A stretch of 64,000 nt of DNA from Gonapodya prolifera JEL478 (lineage: Eukaryota; Monoblepharomycota; Monoblepharidomycetes; Monoblepharidales; Gonapodyaceae): assembly GCA_001574975.1 (NCBI GenBank), contig KQ965833.1, positions 118,161 through 182,160 on the forward strand, given 5' to 3'. Positions 1 to 11,808 of the stretch are shown here, in pieces (the stretch's first letter is position 1; each line of letters begins with the position of its first letter). The notes beneath the pieces are model-generated. The model was not told the DNA's origin. It ran no database searches and was given only the letters and a program-made list of their open reading frames with translations. The position numbers and the translations under genes are program-made.

Positions 1-1
1 G

Positions 2-190
2 GCCGTGATTGGGGCCGGGAGGGAGTACTTGGACGTGTACGACGATTGGGCCAGGGCGAGGGAAGTGGAGGAGAGCGGGTGTGTGCTGGCGAGGCCCGAT
101 GGGTATGTCGGGTGGCGGTCGTCAAAGAAAGTGGATGGTGCGGATAAGGTGCTCGAAGGTGTGATGAGGAAGATTTTGGACAGGGCGTAG
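2..190 (+). CDS. FAD-dependent aromatic hydroxylase, C-terminal end (partial)
   Basis: Only the last ~62 codons are in the window; the gene enters from the left edge. The segment DVYDDW followed about 25 residues later by ARPDGYVGWR is the usual end of the C-terminal thioredoxin-like domain of phenol 2-monooxygenase-type flavoprotein hydroxylases, where a conserved RPDGYV/I(A/G)WR stretch precedes a short helix. Family enzymes use NAD(P)H and FAD to hydroxylate phenolic or polyketide rings. The frame is open from base 2 to the TAG at 188-190. The FAD-binding and catalytic parts lie outside the window, so the substrate cannot be inferred. Confidence 0.62.
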   Translation, partial: AVIGAGREYLDVYDDWARAREVEESGCVLARPDGYVGWRSSKKVDGADKVLEGVMRKILDRA

Positions 191-1302
191 TGCAAAGGTC
201 GTGTATTTTTTCTATGACTGCTAAAATTATTGCTGTTGATGACTTCGTGACGTGGTGGATCACATGGAAAGCTGAATAATTTTTTCCGTATATTTCTCTT
301 GCCTTCCGGGAGCTCGCGCAGCTTCGGGTTGGAAGGAAAGGACAGATGTAAAACAAGCTGGTTTCGGTGTGAGAAGATTTCTTTAAGAGTGAGAGTTCCC
401 CGTCCGTGTGCACGTCAAAATCCGATACATGTAACAGTTTTCGATGATAGTGAGAGATCCGGGAGGCTGTGACGTCCATGGGTGACGTGCAGACTTGGGA
501 AAGTGCTGGACGAATGATAGAGTGCGCTCCGCAGGAAGGGATCTCGTTTTCGCTCTTGTGGAGCGACGTAATACATTCTTGTGTACTAGTAAGTGTTTCC
601 AACGCGCTACTGGGTATCGCGACCCCTCTGTGGTTCCAGGCGCGACGTTGTGTTGCATACTTGTGTAGACGGCACACTGATACTCAGTGCTCCTGCAATC
701 TACTTTGCGTAACATGCTTCAAGGAGCATCTGTGCCCCAAATGTGGCCGAAATTCGGGGTGCAAGTGGTGTAGATTGAGTCAACCCCAGTGTGTTGTGTG
801 CTGGGGGAAGGTGTTTTCGTGGAGAGTGCTTAGTCATGCAATTCAGTGATCATATGCTCTATAAATCTAGAGTTGATGGTGGCAAGGCAAGGTATTTATC
901 TACTCTATACCACCCGCCGCCCCATACTCGCCTTCCCCGGGCAACCACACAACAAGCACGACCGCCGCCACCGCGGCCGCTGAAAAACACGTCATGGGCA
1001 CAACCTGCCCGCCCGTAGCGTGAATGACGAGTGGGGCGAGGGTGGCCCCGAGTTTGGAGCAGGTTTGGCAGATGCCTAGGGCGGACGTGCGTAAGTGGGA
1101 GGGGAATGTCGCAGCTGGGTTCAGGGTAGACGTGGGAAGTTACGAATCAGTTGGTGAGGGGAGAGCAACGGGTGCTAGGGGTGAAAAGAAGTACCTGAAA
1201 GAGTCCACAGACAGCAAACTGCAAGAACTATAGCACGACGAGGGTTGTCAGCCACGCAGTTCAGTCCTTAAAGCGATCCCCCACACCCGGCTCCGCAACG
1301 TC
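191..1302. other. Intergenic stretch with one Cys-rich ORF
   Basis: No recognisable conserved gene. The only notable item is a 126-codon forward ORF at 469-849 whose second half carries four regularly spaced CxxC pairs (CVTC, CPKC, CKWC, CVVC). No introns, promoter or homologous family could be assigned. A repeat of purine-rich and C-rich tracts fills 880-1020. Confidence 0.4.
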
Positions 1303-2809
1303 CTACACACCATTCAAGAACTCTGCCGGCATCACCAGCATCGCCGCGGCCCCGGTATACCCACTGGCCGCCGCCACTGCTGCCCCGGCGAATAGTGCCG
1401 ACTCAAGAAGAAAGCACCCTCGGATGGTGCCCCGGGCGCCCCATCTCGCGATGCAAGGAGACGTGAGGAAGAGAGAGGGCTTTGATGTGAGGACCAGGAG
1501 GATGTTGAGGGCGTGGAGGGAGAGGGCGGGGGTGGAAGAGGTCTGGGAGGACGAAAGGTGGTGGTGCGGGAGGGTTGAGGTGAGGTGCGTGGTGTCCATG
1601 GCGACCCCTGGTTCGGTGGGAGGTGTGAGTGACAGAGAGGTGCGCAGTTTGCGCGTAAGCTCTTACCGTATGAGATCATGACGGCAGCGAACCTGTCATT
1701 GCCACGGCGTCAAGATGGAGCGGCTTGAGCAAGAGCAACACGCGATGCACTACGACAAAGGCACCGTCTCACCATACATAGCAGAGGACCAGGACGCGGT
1801 GGACGTGTGGTGGGGACGTCAGACCGCCTGCCTTGGATGGTGCTCCACCTCCTCCACTCAAGAGCGTACGCAGTGCACGACGGGCGTTTCGCCATGCGAC
1901 GCGGGGCAAAGCGACCACACGGGCCAGTGCCGACACCAACGGTGATGCCCGTACCGGCACTGGGATCGTGGAGGTCGTCTTTTCGGGCAGCGATTCGGTG
2001 ATAGACCAACTCCCAGAGTCGTCACCGTACCGGCTTGGTTCTTTCACGACAACGCACGCTGCAAGCACGAGAACGATTTCTGCGGTGGTGATGCAGAGGG
2101 ACAAGGGGCGCCAGTGTGGGATGTACAGGGCGAGGACCGCGATCTGGGCTTGTCCGACCCCGCCCATGAGGGAGAAGACGACGGATGTCCACCCGCTGAA
2201 AGGAGGTTGTGTGAGGGGAGAGGGAGGGGTTGGAAGGGAAGGGAAAGGACATACCAGTGCGCAAAAGAGGGGTTCAGATCCATGGCGAGGGAGACTGGTG
2301 GATAGAGTCGATGAGGGAAGGAAAAAGCACGATGAGTTGGTAGCGACGAGAGCAAACGTACTGGTCGAAAGGAGGTTCCCGCCGACACAAAATCCCAGGA
2401 CGAAGCGCAGACGGTAGTACGTTGGGAGGTCTTCATCAGAACACCGCAGAAGGTGGACCGACGCCAAAGTTGTTCCGGCGAGACCCAGCCCCGTGCATGC
2501 AATGACCGGTAGGCGGCCGTATTTGTCGGCGAGGCGGGAGCAGATGTAGGATCCTGTGCTTGATGGCCGTAGTGAGAAATATTCACGGCGCACAGGGATG
2601 AAGGAAGGACCGCAGATGGGCTCACCAAGGAGCCAGCCGCAAAACGTCCAGGTCTCAGCTGCTGCGAGTGCGTGTGGGGATGGGTCGGAGAGGATCAGGT
2701 TGTCAGGGTGAAGCGAGGGGTTGGATGGTTCGAGCGTGTAGAGGGGGAGGTCTGTGCAGAGATAAGTGGTGTGCGCGCGACGCGAGAGAAGAAAAGAAGA
2801 GACGTACAA
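1303..2809 (-). CDS. Probable MFS transporter (organic-cation-transporter-like), approximate exons
   Basis: Hydrophobic coding segments on the minus strand fit a major facilitator superfamily transporter. Around 2500 the sequence reads GSYICSRLADKYGRLPVI, the loop 2-3 signature (G-x-x-x-D-x-x-G-R-x-P) of MFS proteins. It is followed by FVLGFCVGG, resembling the TM4 motif RxxxGxxxGG. Downstream hydrophobic stretches near 2050-2160 and a last exon ending at 1303 (a small-residue-rich helix followed by MPAEFLNGV) complete a twelve-helix-like layout. The gene is broken by several introns; splice sites at 2205-2260 and 1940-1990 are plausible, but the first exon could not be fixed. The substrate is unknown. 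Confidence 0.48.
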
Positions 2810-5329
2810 ACGAATGTAAATATCATCGACTGGTGGGAAGTGCGGTGAGTGATGGCGAGTTACAGGAGGTTAACGTTGTGGGTACTTGGGCGCCAGCGTG
2901 CAGGACTGAGGATTTTGCAGAACCCACCCAAAAAATAGAGAGCATGAAGATGGGCGACAGCGAAGTCTTGTGTCCCCCGTCATCGCCCGCGAGAAGCGCT
3001 GTCATTGCAGTGACAAGTGCTGCGGACAGGTGCTGTCTTTACATGCTTTCCTTGTAAAACCTAGAAGCTTCGATTGGTTTCAAAAGAAAGATGACGAGTA
3101 TGATGCTTCTCTTCCGACTTTTCTATATCCGCTGATTGTGCCCACTAAGACAAGACAAAGCCTTAGGGCCGCTTGCAAAAAAGCTGGGAATTAACAAGGA
3201 AATTTTTATGAAGGCATTGCATTGAGGAGTGTGTGGGGATGGAGGACGAAGAGCAATGCAGGTCACAGCTTGAACAGCAGGACAGTGGAGTTGGAAGAAC
3301 TTGCAAAACCATGTCCCCTCCCCGCAGACAAAGACGTCGCGGAAAAGCTCCGGATGGGTCAACAAACTAAACAACAACGCCGATTGAACGAGACCGGCGC
3401 CGAGACGGTCGTTTTCCTTTCGTTTGGCTTCCTTTATCGTCATCTGTCTTGGTGCGGAAGACCGAAGAGCACGACGACGAAACGAAAGGCACCCAACCAA
3501 GTCAGTAGGATTGGAGGTAGTGGTTGAAGGAGGTGGATTTGTGCAACAGACCAGGGGCTTCCCAGAAGGTGGCTGGGAAGAGGAAAGAAACTGGATCAGG
3601 CCTTCCTCGTCCTGTTTTCTTCTTTCTTGCCAGCCATCGTCTAGACCGAGCGCACTGAGCAACATGCAAGCAGTTGTGTAGCAGTGAACGCTAGGGGATA
3701 AGGGGCAACCTGGAGCTCGCAATCACCCGCTCTGTGAGCTCTTCTTCCGATTTTGGAGGCCCCCACCCTCTCTCGTTTTTCCCCTTGCCTATTATGATCG
3801 CTGGACACGATGGAGGAGACGGCCCGGCCACTCTTCAGTTAACGGAACCGCTCACCCGGGAAACGTTGCAGCGATAACTGCACGATACTGAGTTATCTTG
3901 ATTAGTGGCCTTGTCAGCATCTATTCACTCGTCAACGGTGGATGAGTGAATTCACTGTTGTCAACCTGACAGGCAATTGTTTGGTGTCGCAGAAGCGGAC
4001 TTGTCAAGAATTTTTGCATCCTCGTTTCGAATGGAAAGTCGACGAATACCGTTTACTTGGTTCTCGTAGACTGACGTAACAATTGTGCATACCACGTCGG
4101 AGCTAACCAAGCGTTTACACAATACACACACTGAACTCCAGTTCAATGGTAGTGACTGGATTAGAGATGGTTACATTAAACAGGCATCAGCGGACATAAA
4201 ACCACACCATGCCTGTTACTGTCGTCATCTGTATCCAAGCCTTTTTGGTTTTCATGTGCCTAAACAAGGAAGGAGTGTTGATGGGCAAACAGAATCCTAT
4301 TTTGTTTCTATGGCATGGGGAAAGAGAACATAGTCCTCCTCGTATTCCGCTAGGAAGCTTTATGGTCCTGTAGGCTCGCCGAAAACTTGGTCTGCGACAG
4401 TTAGGACTTCCATGCTGATCACGACTCACCTCGACCGAGTTGGATCGTTGGATGTGTTGTTCGTTTTGAGAGCATTCAAGATTCCATGCGGAGTGCTAAA
4501 GCATACCAAGGCGTCGCTGAAAAGACCGAGGCATTTGCAAAACTTGTTGTTACAGTAGGGTGAATGCATTTGTCTTTTCGGTACACTTGAACGGGTTTGG
4601 TATCGCGGTCTCGTCCCAAACGGACCATTCAAGACAATATGTGCTACCCATACTTGTCACCAGAGAGACTGATGCTTATATGCTTCAATTTTTCCCTCTT
4701 GTTCCTTTCAGTTTAATGTCAGTTATCCGGAGACTCTCTCGGCCATCGACGTGAATGCAAGCTGTGATGGTTGTGCATTGTTGAAAGCGTACTGAAATAT
4801 TGGTTTTGTAGGATTATGAGATGGTATGGTCAGGAGGTGCAGGTCGAGAGTGCGAAGAGGCGGACTTGGAAATGCTTGGCCCCTCCAAAGACTGCACGCA
4901 ACAAGAAAACGCGAGATCATTCTTGGGCACTTAAGAGGAGAGGCGTCTCCCAAGGACTATGTTTCTACTGAATGGTAACCATACCCATGTGTTGGTGCCC
5001 CCTAGCAACGTCAGACCCGTGAACTAAAGTCTGCACTCGGCTCTGTCGAATCCAAATGACCTGAAACCTGCACCGTCGACTCGTACGCCGATGTAGGGGC
5101 GATCGAAGCAGTTCGGTGATGATCATCGGGGGAACGGTATGGCCGTGCCAGGGGTATCGGGGATAGCGGGGGTTCCTGATTGCACCCTTGTTGATGCTCG
5201 AGAGAGATCTTTTTATTTCTGGGCGATAGCAACCACCAAAATGTACCTAAAGGTGTTGATAAAGCACTCCCGTCTTCGCGCGTCTCCAGTCTCCTGCTCC
5301 AGTTTCCACCCGTCTCCGTCATTCACGTC
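2810..5329. other. Long region without a recognisable gene
   Basis: About 2.5 kb in which no ORF shows a known domain, a credible splice model or a signal peptide. The 199-codon minus ORF at 3123-3722 has unusual composition and no family resemblance. Base composition drops towards AT at 3900-4900. I see no tRNA-like cloverleaf, tandem repeat or transposon end here. Confidence 0.5.
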
Positions 5330-5952
5330 ATGCGTACTTCCTCCACCGGCATGCGTCTCTTGGGACTTCTCCCCCTCCTACCACTCCTCATCAGCGCGGT
5401 CGTGGTCGAGACTCGTGGTGCCAACGACGGGTGCCCTGTAAGAGTTTGAGGATGTTCGGGTGCGGTTACCAACCTGTCATCCTTCCGGTAACATCCACTC
5501 AGTCAACTAACGCGCTAGCCTTGCACCTCCAGACGTGGATTTACAATGGCGTAGGAATTCCATCTGTGTGCCGAACGCCCAACAAGAAGGAGGGAAGAAC
5601 CATGGGGGAAACGGTAACAGGGTGCGCAGAAATATGTGGCAGCAACTCAGTGAGCGCATTTCGATGTGAGTATTACGACGTGGAAGATTGGCGGGCCGCA
5701 ACTTTCAGAGCTGGACGTGTTTCCCAACACTCGGCGGCGCGTGGCAGAGATGGCAGCCAAGCGGTCGGTCTTTTTCACTCCGTATTACTGATTTGGAGGG
5801 GTCTTGAGAGGTTGGGACGGCGGTACTGCCAAAACACGCTCGCAAAAGTCCATTTCCCAGCAGCAGCAAATGACCAAAGCCACTTAGAGACGAAACAACG
5901 TCACCTGCACGGAGTCTTGCGAAACCCAAATGCAACAGTAAAACCCAGATGA
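5330..5952 (+). CDS. Putative small secreted protein, member of the window's secreted family
   Basis: Two exons, 5330-5437 and 5533-5952, are joined by a GTAAGA...CTCCAG intron and keep an open frame of about 175 codons. The N-terminus is a signal peptide: M-R-L-L start at 5351 and a Leu-rich core ending SAVVVETRG. After the signal comes ETRGANDGCP, almost identical to the tandem units at 54.6-56.8 kb (ESRGANDGYP and similar). Exon 2 carries VCRTPN, matching VCRTP in those units. Further Cys residues (GCAEICG, FRCEYY) follow. The conserved part is limited to about 60 residues; the rest of exon 2 may not be coding. Function unknown; extracellular location is inferred from the signal peptide. 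Confidence 0.45.
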
Positions 5953-7267
5953 CGCAGCTCTTGTCTCCATGGCGGAGCGCACTCGGCCACTTCCAGTGTC
6001 GGGAAGCGCCGTAGTGCGTCGTATCGGGATGGTGAATGGGTCGGGGCATATTCGGGATCGCCGGTGCCGGTGAGCACAGAGTACCAAGTCGATCACCAGA
6101 TTTGTGCATCGGTCTTCACTACAGACACATTTTGCGCGACGTGGCCGTCACAGAGCGCCCGCGATCGCTTTGTGAGCTCCACAGGATGTGGTGGAACGCA
6201 AAGTAGCGAATGTTGGAGTGGACTTTCTTATACGATCCTGGGAAGCGACTTTCTTCGACGCTCGAAAACCGGACTCAGTTGGTCCAAGAGCATGATGGCT
6301 ATCAAACAGACTTAGGTAGACCGCGCGCGGGCTGCTGCAATTCTAGTGTTGTTGAACAACAAACCTGGTGCAGTGATGGGGCTTCAGCGGCGTCCCCTAT
6401 CGGTGCACACTGCACCGCGCGTGGCGATCCCAGTCCCGGATCGCAGACTCAGCGCTGACATGGAGGCGATTTGTACAGGGCGCAGGGGTATTGGTGGTGT
6501 GTCGTAGCAGTGGAGGGTGTACGTTGTAGAGTGATGAGACGTGGTGCAATAAACGTGTAAGAGAGACAGTTCTTGAAGTGAAGAAGGTCCTCCCATGGAT
6601 GTGTAGCGGAATTCTCGTGACGAAACGCCAAGACCCACGGTGCGTAGTGAGACACTGTTAAAGCGACAAAGCGAAACGATCCATCAGATCGCACGCATCG
6701 CGTATTTGGAAGGGCCTTTGGCCGGAACGGCAACCGTGACGCCCAGAGTATGAGGGCAAACATTGGCGGCCAGTGGATGGAGTGAGCAGAGAGCAGTGAG
6801 CAGTGAGCAGCGTCAAGTACTACACCGGAGGCGAGAGCGGCTTTGCAGCGTCGAAAGTTGTCCTTGGTACGGCGGTGAGACATAGAGTTGCAACAGACCG
6901 CATCACAACCTTCACGTTTCTCCTTGTCTCCCTGAAGAGGCTCAAGACATCTCCAGTCCCCATCCTGCACTGTTCAAAACAACACCGATAGCAAGCGATG
7001 TTGCGTGAGACAGTGCAAGGGGACTAGAGAGGGAACCTGTATCGCCAATCATCCGCTGCCACGTCCGCCTTCACAAAAACCGATAGGATTTCTTTCCGAG
7101 TCGGTGTGTTTTTGGGTGAAGAGTTGGCACCACAAACGCGGCACACGTGCCCCACGCGCACGGACCACTCACTCTCCCCAGCTGCCACGCCATCCAGCCG
7201 CCAGCACGCGCATCGCGCATCGCGCATCCTCTCTCCTTCTCACTCACGCCCCGCGCTCTCTCGTGCG
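5953..7267. other. Intergenic region upstream of SEC24
   Basis: No domain-bearing ORF found on either strand. Overlapping ORFs at 5705-6970 are low-complexity or frame shadows. The 200 bp before the SEC24 start (7070-7267) are strongly pyrimidine-rich (CTCTCTCCTTCTCACTC), as is common in fungal core promoters. Confidence 0.5.
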
Positions 7268-10200
7268 ATGTCCGCCCCCCTGCCCCCCTACGGCGCACCA
7301 CAGTACCCGAACCAGCAATTCGCACCCTCAAACCCCGCGCGTCCTCCCGCCCAACCCCCGCTCAACCCGCAACACCAATTCCCAAACACCAACGTTAACC
7401 TCGCAATGGGTCGGCCCGGAATGGCCCCACCGGGCGCGCCAATGGGGTTTCCTCGCCCTCCCTTCCCCGGCCAACCGCCACCGGGAATCAACCAGCCTCC
7501 GCCCGGGTTCCCCCCGCAACCGGGCCAGCCTCTCTCGCGCCCGCCCGTGGCCTCGCCCGTAGGAATCCAACCCCCGCGCCCGCCTCTCCCTGGCGCGGGA
7601 AACCAACCGCCAATGTCACCCGTCGGCCCCGTATCGCCTGTTGACAGTTCCGCGCAGTTCCAGCAACCACAACAACCGCAGCAGCAGCACCAGCAGCACC
7701 AGCCGAAGCGAAGAATGTACCCAGGCGAGGCCACAACCGCGTACGCCCAGTCTGCTCCTGCTGCTCCCCAACAACCAGGACAGCCCGATGCATTCAACCC
7801 CCAACAACCAGGCATGGCGCCCGTCATGCAAGCTCCGCCCGCATACCAACAATTCTCCAACGGTCCTCTTCCTCCTTCCTTCCACCAACCCGGTGCCGCT
7901 CCCCCTTCCTACCAACCCTCCACCACATACGCCCAGGCCCAGGCGCAAGGCCTCCCCCCCCAAGACGCCAAATACCCCAACGTGCCCTCCGCCTACGCCT
8001 CGCAGACCAGTCTTGCCAGCGTCACCGACGTTGCCGCCCAGGTGGCCAACTTGAGTCTCGGTGGTGTCGCGGCCCAGGTGCCGACCGTGTCGGTGTTTGG
8101 TGCCCCGCCGTATGTGCAGGAGTTGGAGGGGGCCGCGGGGTTGCCGTGGATTGGGGCAGCGGTGGGTTGAGGGGGGGGTGGGCGCTGACCGAGGCCACGA
8201 GCGCAGCGAGTGTATACGCCGGAGGCGAGTCATCCGCGGAGAGGAATGCCCTTTGCGGAGCGGAATGCCCTTCACGGAGCGCGAATGGTACAGCGCTGAG
8301 CGCATGTTCCCCGAGGCGTAAGCGCTGACCGGCATCATCCCTACTCCCCCCCCCGCCCAGTCCTCCGCCTCAACCACGCCCACATCCCATCCACACCCAT
8401 CCTACAAGACATGCACACTCGAAGCCGCCCCGGCCTCGCAGGCCATTTTGAACAAGTCAAAGTTGCCGTTTGCGCTTGTGGTCACGCCGTATAGAGTGCC
8501 GGCGGAGGGGGAGGTGCGTGTGAGAGTGGGGCGTTGTGGGGCAGGGCTGATGGGCTGGGGAGTGGGTGGGTGGGGGTGATGGGTGGGGTGAGAGAGTGGG
8601 TGGGGCGTTGAGGGGATGGGGGGAGATTAGACGGGCGGGGTTTGAGACGGTTGCCGTGTACTGGATCTGACTTTCCACCGACTTCAACTCCAACCCCTCC
8701 CCTCCTCCACTCGCCCCTCGCCCCTCGCAGCCCCCCGTCCCCATCATCAACCCCGAGCAAATCGTGCGGTGCCGCCGCTGCCGCACCTACATCAACCCAT
8801 GGGTCCAGTTCGTCGAGCAAGGAACGCGGTGGCGGTGTAATTTGTGTTATTTGACGAATGAGGGTGAGTTGCGATGTTTTTTTTGGGGGCGTGGGGGTCC
8901 TGAGTTTCACCTGCTCCGACACCTCTTCCTCACCTGCCCCCCGATTCTTCCTACTGTCTCACAACAACCACCTCAGTCCCCTCGTTTTTCGACTGGGACT
9001 CTGAAACGCGCACGTCCCGCAACCGCTTGGACCGTCCCGAACTGACCCACTCGTGCGTCGAGTTTGTGGCCCCGCAGGAGTACATGGTCCGCCCACCGCA
9101 GCCGTGCGTGTTCGTGTTTGTGATCGACGTGTCGTTCGCGGCTATTGCGAGTGGTGAGTTTACCGGGCGGGGNNNNNNNNNNNNNNNNGGGGGAGTCTGG
9201 GAGAGTAGGAATGAGTACAATTGTACTGACGCTGTTTTTTTTTACTGCGTCGAAAGGAATGGTCGCGACCGCTGCACGCACAATCCTGGACACACTCGAC
9301 GGGATGCCCAACGAAGATAACAGGACCAAAATCGCCATCGTGACAGTGGACTCGTCCTTGCATTTCTATAACCTCAACGTGAGTCTGGCGCCTGTCCTCC
9401 TTTTGCTGCTTCCTCCCACCACCGCTGACCCCCAACCCCACCCACCCCACGCAGTCCACCCTTTCCGACCCTCAAATGCTCGTTGTGGGCGACCTCGACG
9501 ACCCCTTCATTCCCCAGCCCGAGGACCTCCTCGTCAACCTGTCCGAGAGTCGCGCCCAGATCGAATCCCTGCTGGGCAGGATGGGCGATATGTTTAGGTC
9601 AACGCAGCAGAGCCAGAGCGCCCTGGGTGGGGCCGTGCAGATCGTGTTCAAGATGCTGGTGTGTGCAAGGGGTTCGGGGGAGCCGCGAATCGATTTTGCT
9701 CACACAGTACACCGCGACGCAGCAACCCATCGGCGGCAAGATCGTCGTCCTGCAATCGTCGCTCCCCAGCGTCGGTCCTGGCTCGCTCAAGGCCCGCGAG
9801 GACCCAAAGCTCCTGGGCACGCCCAAGGAGGTGACGCTCCTGAATCCGGCCAGCATGTTCTACAAGCAGATCGCGGTCGACTGCTCCCGCGCCCAGGTCA
9901 GCGTCGACGTGTGGGTGTTTGGTTCGGGCTATAATGATGTTGCGACGTTGAGTGAGTGGGCCGGGTGAGGGGTTGTCGATGACCTGGGGTATTTTCTGAT
10001 GTGACGCGGACCGGATGACTTGAACCCCACCAGGCGGTCTGGCGAAACATACTGGCGGCTCCACCTACTACTACCCCGGCTTCTCCGCGACGCGCCCCGA
10101 CGACGCCATCAAATTTGCCACCGAGTTCTCGCACTTCCTAACGAAACCGCTCGGCCTGGAAGCCGTGCTCCGCGTGCGCGCGTCCCGCGGGATCAAAATG

Positions 10201-11553
10201 ACGGCGTTCCACGGAAACTTCTTCCTGCGCTCGACCGACCTTCTTGCCCTTCCCAACGTCAACCCGGACGCCTGCTACGTTATCGAGATGGAAATCGAGG
10301 AGACGTTGCAGAGCGGTGTCGCGTGCTTCCAGACCGCCGTGCTGCATACGAGTGGTAACGGAGAGCGCAGGATCAGAGTCGTCACCCTGGCACTTCCGGT
10401 GACGAACCAGCTGGGAGACTTGTTTGCGGCGGCGGATGTCAAGGCGGTGACCACGGTGTTGGCGAAGAAGGGTATGTTGTGCACGGTTTGCGGACTTTGT
10501 AGGAGGGGTTTTAATTACACCCCCCCCCCCACCCGTCCCAGCCGTGGAACGCAGTCTGGACTACAAGCTCGAGGACGCGCGAGACGCGCTGGTGAGCAAA
10601 TGCGCGGACATCTTTTCGGCGTTCAAGGCGCAATCCGGGGGCGGCGGTGCGTCGGCGGGGCAGTTGCTCATTCCGAGCAATTTAAAATTGTTGCCGTTGT
10701 TGACCTTGGCGACGCTGAAGAACGTGAGTTTGCTTCTTGGAGTGAACGTGGAATTGTTGATCCTGAGTCCCCACTTCCTCCGTGACATCAGATCGCCTTC
10801 CGCCCCGGCCCGCAAATACCCAGCGACTTGCGGTCGTCCGCACTTGCGCTCATGTACCACTACCCCCTCGAAATGGTCATCGCCACCCTCCACCCGCGCC
10901 TATATGCACTACACGTTTTGCCTCCACAGGCCGGACTTCCCGGCTCGGACGGATTGCTGATGCTCCCGCCCATGATGAACTTGGGCAGTGACCGGTTGGA
11001 ACGGCATGGCGTCTATTTACTTGATAATGGACGCGAGATTTTCCTGTACGTGTCCAAGTTGGCGGACCCCCAGCTCGTGCAGGCCCTGTTTGGCGTACAG
11101 GGATATGATGCCGTGGCTACCGGGAAGGTGAGCTATCTTCGTGTTGGCGGTGTGCGTCACATGGTGACTGATGATCTCAATTCGGTCTACAATGGACTCG
11201 TTGCGTTTGCACATTGCCTTGCCGGAAACCACTTGTTGCGGCTCTCACAGTCGACCCTCCCTGCGCTGCAAAACGACTACAGTATCCGCGTGCAAGCCAT
11301 AATCGGCAAGATCCGTCAAACGCGGCTGACAATGTTCACGACATACCCGCACTTTTACGTTGTCAAGGAGGACGCGGACCCTGCGTTGCGGATGCTGTTC
11401 ATGTCCCACTTGGTCGAGGATAGGATCGATTCGGTGTGGTCGTATCCGCAGGTGCGTGCATATCGGGGGTGGAGTGCTTCAACGAAGTTATCTGAATCGA
11501 AACGCGTTGCCTTGCAGTTTTTGGGACACTTGCGAGAGATTGTGGCCAAGTGA
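7268..11553 (+). CDS. SEC24: SEC24 COPII coat cargo-adaptor subunit
   Basis: Sec24 pairs with Sec23 on Sar1-GTP at ER exit sites and selects cargo for COPII vesicles. Twelve exons can be joined in phase: 7268-8161, 8361-8513, 8731-8863, 8977-9153, 9257-9378, 9455-9658, 9708-9951, 10034-10471, 10542-10723, 10792-11127, 11251-11451, 11518-11553, giving 1039 residues, a normal Sec24 length. The order is a Pro/Gln-rich N-terminus, a C4 zinc finger ([11 protein letters not shown]...CNLC), a trunk domain opening with FVFVIDVSF, a beta-sandwich ([11 protein letters not shown]), a helical domain and a gelsolin-like C-terminus ending [15 protein letters not shown]. The ATG at 7268 begins the typical MSAPLPPYG-type leader; the upstream in-frame ORF extension at 7106 is not supported. 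The intron after residue IASG holds a 16-N gap. Two late introns are stop-free and a multiple of three. Confidence 0.96.
9173..9188. other. Assembly gap (16 N) inside a SEC24 intron
   Basis: Sixteen N bases interrupt intron 4 of SEC24, between the donor GTGAGT at 9154 and the acceptor at 9256. No coding sequence is affected. Confidence 0.99.
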
Positions 11554-11620
11554 AACTATAGAGTCAACGACTGAATGTAATTTGGACTAAATGCATGCAT
11601 TACATGAAACACAAAAGTAG
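11531..11620 (+). repeat. SEC24 3'-tail repeat, copy 1
   Basis: The last codons and 3' flank of SEC24 (GCGAGAGATTGTGG, then AAATGCATGCATTACATGAA and ACACAA..GTAG) recur at 13737-13822 on the other side of the ankyrin gene, in the same orientation. This copy is the functional one because it encodes the conserved Sec24 C-terminus. Confidence 0.85.
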
Positions 11621-11808
11621 GATGCTTCTGGGGATTCTCTGAGGTAGTGATCGACTTCCATACCATGCGCACTCCGATTACTGCTGGACTCTGTAGGAAT
11701 ACAACCGCTCGAATTCATCATGTCCATCACCCAATTTCGCCACACTATCGGCGCGATCTATTGGGAAGCCAGAATTCGTGCACACCAACTTCACCCTCCT
11801 AGGCCCCA

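Noticed and set aside
3123-3722. 199-codon minus-strand ORF
   Set aside because: Composition is unusual, no domain, no supporting splice or start context; likely a chance ORF.
7106-7267. N-terminal extension of SEC24
   Set aside because: The extension is a pyrimidine-rich leader read as protein and starts at a non-ATG codon; the ATG at 7268 begins the Pro/Gln-rich region typical of Sec24.
8215-8330. Repeated GGAATGCCC/CGGAGCG motifs as a possible regulatory array
   Set aside because: Only two to three imperfect copies inside SEC24 intron 1; no evidence beyond local low complexity.
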